A model generated the notes under the pieces. That model saw only the letters and a program-made list of their open reading frames with translations, was not told where the DNA came from and ran no database searches. Shown here piece after piece: positions 32,501 through 35,718 of a stretch of DNA of 35,718 bases; the first letter of the stretch is position 1, and each line of letters begins with the position of its first letter. Source of the DNA: Acidimicrobiia bacterium (GTDB taxonomy: Bacteria; Actinomycetota; Acidimicrobiia; Acidimicrobiales; AC-14). The stretch is from the NCBI GenBank assembly GCA_023265025.1, contig JAHFUP010000055.1, positions 1 to 35,718 on the forward strand. The letters are read 5' to 3'. The translations under genes were made by a program, and so were the position numbers.

Positions 32501-32782
32501 GAGCGCCGGCACCCGGGCCCTGGCCGCCTCCAAGAGGCCGCGGGCGAAGGTGGCGGGACCGCGGTCCTCGGGGCCGACGCCGTACCAGGCGCACCCCCGC
32601 GACCGCGCCCACCCGGCCAGCAGCGTCGTCTTGCCCAGGCCGGCGCCGGCGGTGACGAGGGTCAGGCGCCGTTCCCGGGCCTCGTCCAGGCGCGCCTCCA
32701 GCCGGGCGCGGTGCAGCGTTTCCGGGCCGTCCGCCGGCACCATCACCTTCCGGGTGCCGGCGATGCTGCGTCCCTCGGCCAC
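29585..32782 (-). CDS. MalT-like ATPase/TPR regulator with C-terminal SARP (BTAD) module
   Basis: 1065 residues. The N-terminus is a STAND-type ATPase: Walker A AGAGLGKT (45-52), Walker B LTLVLDDVREL, and VLSSRADPP (sensor), as in MalT. A long helical TPR region follows (about 390-800; e.g. AMHHYQRALAHAEAAHDHVQIVR, AVRLSDLAGIALFRALALANRGEVLLNLGRLDEA). From residue 819 an OmpR-type winged helix (LAVRVLGGFSVERSGTPI..., RKARDLLKVLIARRG) is joined to a BTAD (about 920-1055). In AfsR-like proteins the SARP part is at the N-terminus; here it is last. It is probably a ligand-switched activator. The GTG start has GGGGGAGAGGA before it. Direct repeats upstream suggest that it controls itself. Confidence 0.88.
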   Translation of the reverse strand: MAEGRSIAGTRKVMVPADGPETLHRARLEARLDEARERRLTLVTAGAGLGKTTLLAGWARSRGCAWYGVGPEDRGPATFARGLLEAARARVPALDPESVTPAPRGEGLDIGSAGQAALAADQLVAMLGDQLDTDLTLVLDDVRELGGSDAACRLLGDLVREGPAHLHLVLSSRADPPFPVARLRAQGMALDVPGASLRFSEEETAALVTAVLGPEATPDVAALLHDRTAGWPVAVRMIAEALREVPRERWAAMVDQAAEPGSTLDGYLAEEVLPRTAGPRVELLRAVTSLERFTTALAAELVGAGAEDRVSVLARDGLWVVPHAERHGSFVVPPVLRRAVQSRLAVGAGDSAVVVRRAAAWMEGRGETDRALATMMAGRPAPDESDGAAYAHAGAKLIGGDFDDALAIVSPALAGDGPVPMAAGLVGALVHHYRGEFDEAVAIYERALAGPGSEALRAMVLGWASAAAWLTGDVERCRRLTAEAEEIAGRTGDDRAWAIVHTSLGLVAAIDGDRRAMHHYQRALAHAEAAHDHVQIVRIRNNRGSRLLQEGSYPEALVELDEAVRLSDLAGIALFRALALANRGEVLLNLGRLDEAMGELEAARAGYEALGSRMAAYPLAHLGTVHRLQGHKTLARAHYEEAISIGSASGDHQGLVPALAGLALIVADTDTSEAERLTAEALSRASIARPKALVAAAEAALRTGDLAAAASRAEEASGVARSRRDRPALADALELQARIGGDPAAAAPLLDEAATLWAGIGNGLAEARVLLAQARLGGPDAPAAAADAEQRLRRLGARGLAAEAADLYADLVNAARPALAVRVLGGFSVERSGTPIHGGEWQSRKARDLLKVLIARRGHPVPRDVLFDLLWPDEDPAKAGSRLSVTLSTLRSVLDPEKRFDAERFVANDRAAAWVRLEHVSVDVEGFLADAEAGLLAVAAGDATTAARRLGAAEAAYAGEFLEEDIYEDWATVLREETRAAYVSVAMALADLALGAGDHDGAARYLLRVLARDPYDERAHLHLVTALSAAGRHGEARRMYRGYCGRMDELGVEPTPFPDRTSGLR

Positions 32783-32803
32783 TCGTCCTCTCCCCCGTCG
32801 GAG

Positions 32804-32844
32804 AGATTACGCGCCACCCGAACGTCACCCGAATCGCTCCCGAA
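32804..32844. promoter_or_regulatory. Three 11-bp-spaced direct repeats beside a -10 box (SARP operator)
   Basis: CACCCGAA at 32815-32822, again at 32826-32833, and CTCCCGAA at 32837-32844: exact 11-bp periodicity. Read on the minus strand they are TTCGGGAG, TTCGGGTG, TTCGGGTG, followed after 5 nt by TAATCT (32809-32804), a -10 box serving the SARP regulator gene. SARPs bind direct repeats at 11-bp pitch next to -10 boxes, so autoactivation is likely. No clear -10 is seen for the divergent gene. Confidence 0.72.
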
Positions 32845-32919
32845 GGGTCGCCGCGGATGCTGCGCCCGACAACAGAGCGCGGGTGCCCGACCGGGCGCCC
32901 CGGCAGAGGGAGAGCGACG

Positions 32920-33582
32920 ATGACGATGACCATGACCACCACGAGGATCGAGGACGAGGCCGGCCTGTTCGAGCCGACGCGGCCGGTGCAGGACGCCCGC
33001 CGGCGCTGGTTCCGCAGGAGCGTGGCTGGAGTGGCCGTGGCCGGCGCCCTGCTGGGCCTGGCCACGGCCATGATGGGGAACGCGAACTACTCCGACGCCT
33101 ACGTCGGAGGCCAGCTGGAGCGCCAGCGGATCACCTTCAAGGCCGCCGACGCCCCCACCGACGAGGAGCGGAAGGCCCCGTGCGTGGTCGCCAACGCCGG
33201 CAAGCCGCTGACGACCGGCAAGCAGGCCGAGTGCTACGCCAACGACTTCATCGGCACCCACATCCGGGGCATCGGGCGAGGCAAGACCTACGCCGAGTTG
33301 GAGGACGTAAAGACCGGGCTGGTCGCCCGGATCGCCACCGCCCAGGCCAACAGCGACCCTGACCTGCCCAAGCTCCAGAAGGAGCTCGCCGACCTGAACA
33401 TCCAGCGGGACACCCTGTTCAAGGCCGAGATGCTGCGCGGCGCGCTGCTGACGTCGTTCGGCTTCAGCAGCCTGGGCGAGAAGGCCGGCCAAGCCGCCAC
33501 CCTCGCCTACGGCGGCGCCGCCCTGGTGGGCGTCCTGTCGCTGGCCGGGATGGTCTACGGCCGGCGCAGCTCCAAGGCCTGA
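32920..33582 (+). CDS. Two-pass membrane protein, unknown function
   Basis: 220 residues, no family recognised. The N-terminal tail is cytoplasmic and basic before the first membrane segment (about 34-52: SVAGVAVAGALLGLATAMM). Residues ~55-190 should be outside: Cys88 and Cys105 (APCVVAN, AECYAND) could form a disulfide. A GTHIRGIGRGKTYAEL block follows, then a helix likely to form a coiled coil (LPKLQKELADLNIQRDTLF). The second membrane segment is at about 193-213, followed by GRRSSKA. The start ATG follows AGAGGGAGA. It is divergent from the SARP regulator with the 11-bp repeats between, so it is the most likely target of the regulator. The rather even coiled-coil spacing would suit an oligomer. 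No enzyme motif is visible. Confidence 0.8.
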   Translation: MTMTMTTTRIEDEAGLFEPTRPVQDARRRWFRRSVAGVAVAGALLGLATAMMGNANYSDAYVGGQLERQRITFKAADAPTDEERKAPCVVANAGKPLTTGKQAECYANDFIGTHIRGIGRGKTYAELEDVKTGLVARIATAQANSDPDLPKLQKELADLNIQRDTLFKAEMLRGALLTSFGFSSLGEKAGQAATLAYGGAALVGVLSLAGMVYGRRSSKA

Positions 33583-33593
33583 CCCCGCCGCGA

Positions 33594-33646
33594 TGGAAGT
33601 GGGCAGGATTTTCCAGTCCTGGTCCGGAAAATCCTGCCCACTTCCA
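33594..33646 (+). terminator. Perfect 21-bp inverted repeat after the membrane-protein gene
   Basis: TGGAAGTGGGCAGGATTTTC begins at 33594; the 21-bp arm ends at 33614, and its exact reverse complement runs 33626-33646. The loop AGTCCTGGTCC is 11 nt. It begins 12 nt after the stop at 33582 and ends 32 nt before the ABC ATPase gene, so it likely terminates the upstream transcript. Its length, perfection and lower GC also suit a mobile palindromic element. Confidence 0.85.
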
Positions 33647-33677
33647 AGTCGGCTCATTCCGGCGCGACCATGCTCCC

Positions 33678-34681
<1,004 letters not shown>

Positions 34682-34685
<4 letters not shown>

Positions 34686-35494
34686 CAGTGACGACTTTTC
34701 CCGGCGAGTCCGACACCCTGGAGCACCGCTCGAAGGTCGGCTGGGCCATCCAGGACGCCCTGGCCGTCGCCCACCGGAACCTCATCGGCCTGTCCCGGGT
34801 GCCGACCACCCTGGTGTTCTCCACCATCCAGCCCGTCATCTTCGTGCTCATGTTCCGGTACGTGTTCGGCGGCTCCATCGAGATCCCGGGCTACCGCTAC
34901 GTCGACTACCTGATGGCGGGCATCTTCGTGCAGACGGTCACCTTCGGCAGCATCAACACCGGGATCGGCCTGGCCGAAGACCTCTCGAAGGGGCTGATCG
35001 AGCGGTTCCGCTCCCTCGCCATGGCCCGCTCCGCGGTCCTCGCCGGCCGCACCATCGCCGACGCGGTGCGCAACCTCATCGTCATCGTGCTGATGATCAC
35101 CGTTGGCTTCCTGGTCGGCTTCCGGGTCCACACCAACGTGCTCGGCCTGCTGGGGGCCGTGGCGCTGATGCTGCTGTTCGGGTTCGCCATGTCCTGGGTG
35201 ATGGCGCTCATCGGCCTCTCGACCGGGAACGCCGAGGCGGCCCAGGCTGCGTCGTTCCCCCTCATGGCCGTGCTCGTCTTCGCATCGAACGCCTTCGTGC
35301 AGACCCGGACCATGCCCGGGCCGCTGCGGGCCTACGCCGAGCACCAGCCCGTCACCGCCGCCGTCGACGGCGTGCGGGCCCTGCTGAACGGCGGGCCGAC
35401 GGCAGGCAAGGTGTTCACGTCGCTGGCGTGGTCGCTGGCCATCGTGGCCGTCTTCGCCCCGCTGGCCGTGCGCCGCTACCGCAGGGCCTCCTAG
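34682..35494 (+). CDS. ABC transporter permease (DrrB/ABC-2 type)
   Basis: 270 residues, six predicted membrane segments of the ABC-2 family. Typical parts: HRNLIGLSRVPTTLVFSTIQP (amphipathic helix and first segment), VFGGSIEIPGYRYVDYLMAG, a central coupling stretch LAEDLSKGLIERFRSLAMARSAVLAGR, and TGNAEAAQAASFPLMAVLVFASNAFV. The C-terminal block is MPGPLRAYAEHQPVTAAVDGVRAL. Its ATG at 34682 overlaps the ATPase stop. The two form an export system. A convergent gene begins 2 nt after the stop. Confidence 0.9.
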
Positions 35495-35496
35495 CT

Positions 35497-35718
35497 TCAG
35501 ACCTTCCGGATGCCCACGTGGACGTGGTTGTAGTGACCGGCCACCAGCCACAGCACCTGGAAGCGGTAGCCGTTGATCGTCTTGGTCAGGTCGCCGGTGC
35601 CCCAGTTCGGCTCACCGAGCGCGGTCGAGATGCGCTTCGCCGCCTCGTATGTGGCCGGCGTGGGCGCCTGGATGCCACGGACGGCGACATCGATGGCCCA
35701 CGAGTCGGTCCGGCTGAC
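35497..35718 (-). CDS. C-terminal fragment, possible wall-peptidase-like protein
   Basis: Partial: the last 73 residues of a gene that begins beyond the right edge. The frame reads SRTDSWAIDVAVRG at the left, then PATYEAAKRISTALGEPNWG, and ends GHYNHVHVGIRKV. The HVHVG ending with an upstream SWAIDV resembles the D...HxH zinc site of M15/LAS-type and related peptidoglycan peptidases, where Asp and two His residues bind the metal. The match is short and I am not sure of it; another HVHVG-ending secreted protein is possible. The stop is 2 nt from the permease stop, so the genes converge. Confidence 0.5.
   Translation of the reverse strand, partial: VSRTDSWAIDVAVRGIQAPTPATYEAAKRISTALGEPNWGTGDLTKTINGYRFQVLWLVAGHYNHVHVGIRKV

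Noticed and set aside
32920-32946. ATGACG/ATGACC repeat at the start of the membrane-protein gene as a regulatory repeat
   Set aside because: It encodes Met-Thr repeats in frame just after a good ribosome site; multiple start codons are the simplest explanation.

Overview
The window is very GC-rich with dense coding on both strands and reads as a chromosomal segment of a high-GC Actinomycetota. The evidence is the gene content: two F420-type luciferase-like oxidoreductases, a mycothiol-dependent isomerase-family protein, a DUF3097 protein, a GH65 phosphorylase next to a beta-phosphoglucomutase-like HAD enzyme (a pairing known in mycobacteria), and leaderless promoters. An Acidimicrobiia-like lineage is plausible but is an inference. 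I see no integrase, insertion sequence, CRISPR array, rRNA or tRNA. Nothing longer than 300 bases lacks a gene.

Layout. 1-130 is the C-terminus of a [NiFe]-hydrogenase large subunit, followed by two strong hairpins. 345-1798 is a divergent pair (F420-type oxidoreductase and PdxH). 1851-7195 is a minus-strand run, read in the order GT-C mannosyltransferase, ChbG/YdjC deacetylase, methyltransferase, SF1 helicase. The last three are tightly spaced, with GTGA and ATGA stop/start overlaps. 7357-8673 holds a small secreted protein and an FNT channel. 8678-10690 holds a VOC protein, a second F420-type oxidoreductase and a mycothiol-dependent isomerase-like protein. 10739-12549 holds a secreted trypsin-like protease and a PD40 beta-propeller protein.

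12554-18788 is a cell-envelope block: a double-domain dCTP deaminase behind a class B penicillin-binding protein, a divergent membrane protein with a Thr/Pro-rich exterior, a SpoIID/LytB-like protein, and a DksA/TraR zinc-finger protein. 18869-22013 is the disaccharide phosphorylase/phosphomutase pair, with a kelch lipoprotein divergent from it. 23152-25190 holds a second GT-C mannosyltransferase and a GNAT acetyltransferase. 25227-26733 is a TetR/SDR divergent pair sharing one compact promoter/operator. 26717-29113 holds DUF3097, a ferredoxin-reductase-type flavoprotein and a sulfite-oxidase-type molybdoenzyme.

29130-33646 is the most interesting part. It contains a STAS protein, a 1065-residue regulator with a MalT-like ATPase at the N-terminus and a SARP/BTAD DNA-binding module at the C-terminus, and a divergently transcribed two-pass membrane protein of unknown function. 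Between the last two lie three 8-bp direct repeats spaced exactly 11 bp apart beside a -10 box, the expected form of a SARP operator. The membrane gene ends in a perfect 21-bp inverted repeat. The window closes with a DrrAB-type ABC exporter and the end of a possible peptidoglycan-peptidase-like gene.
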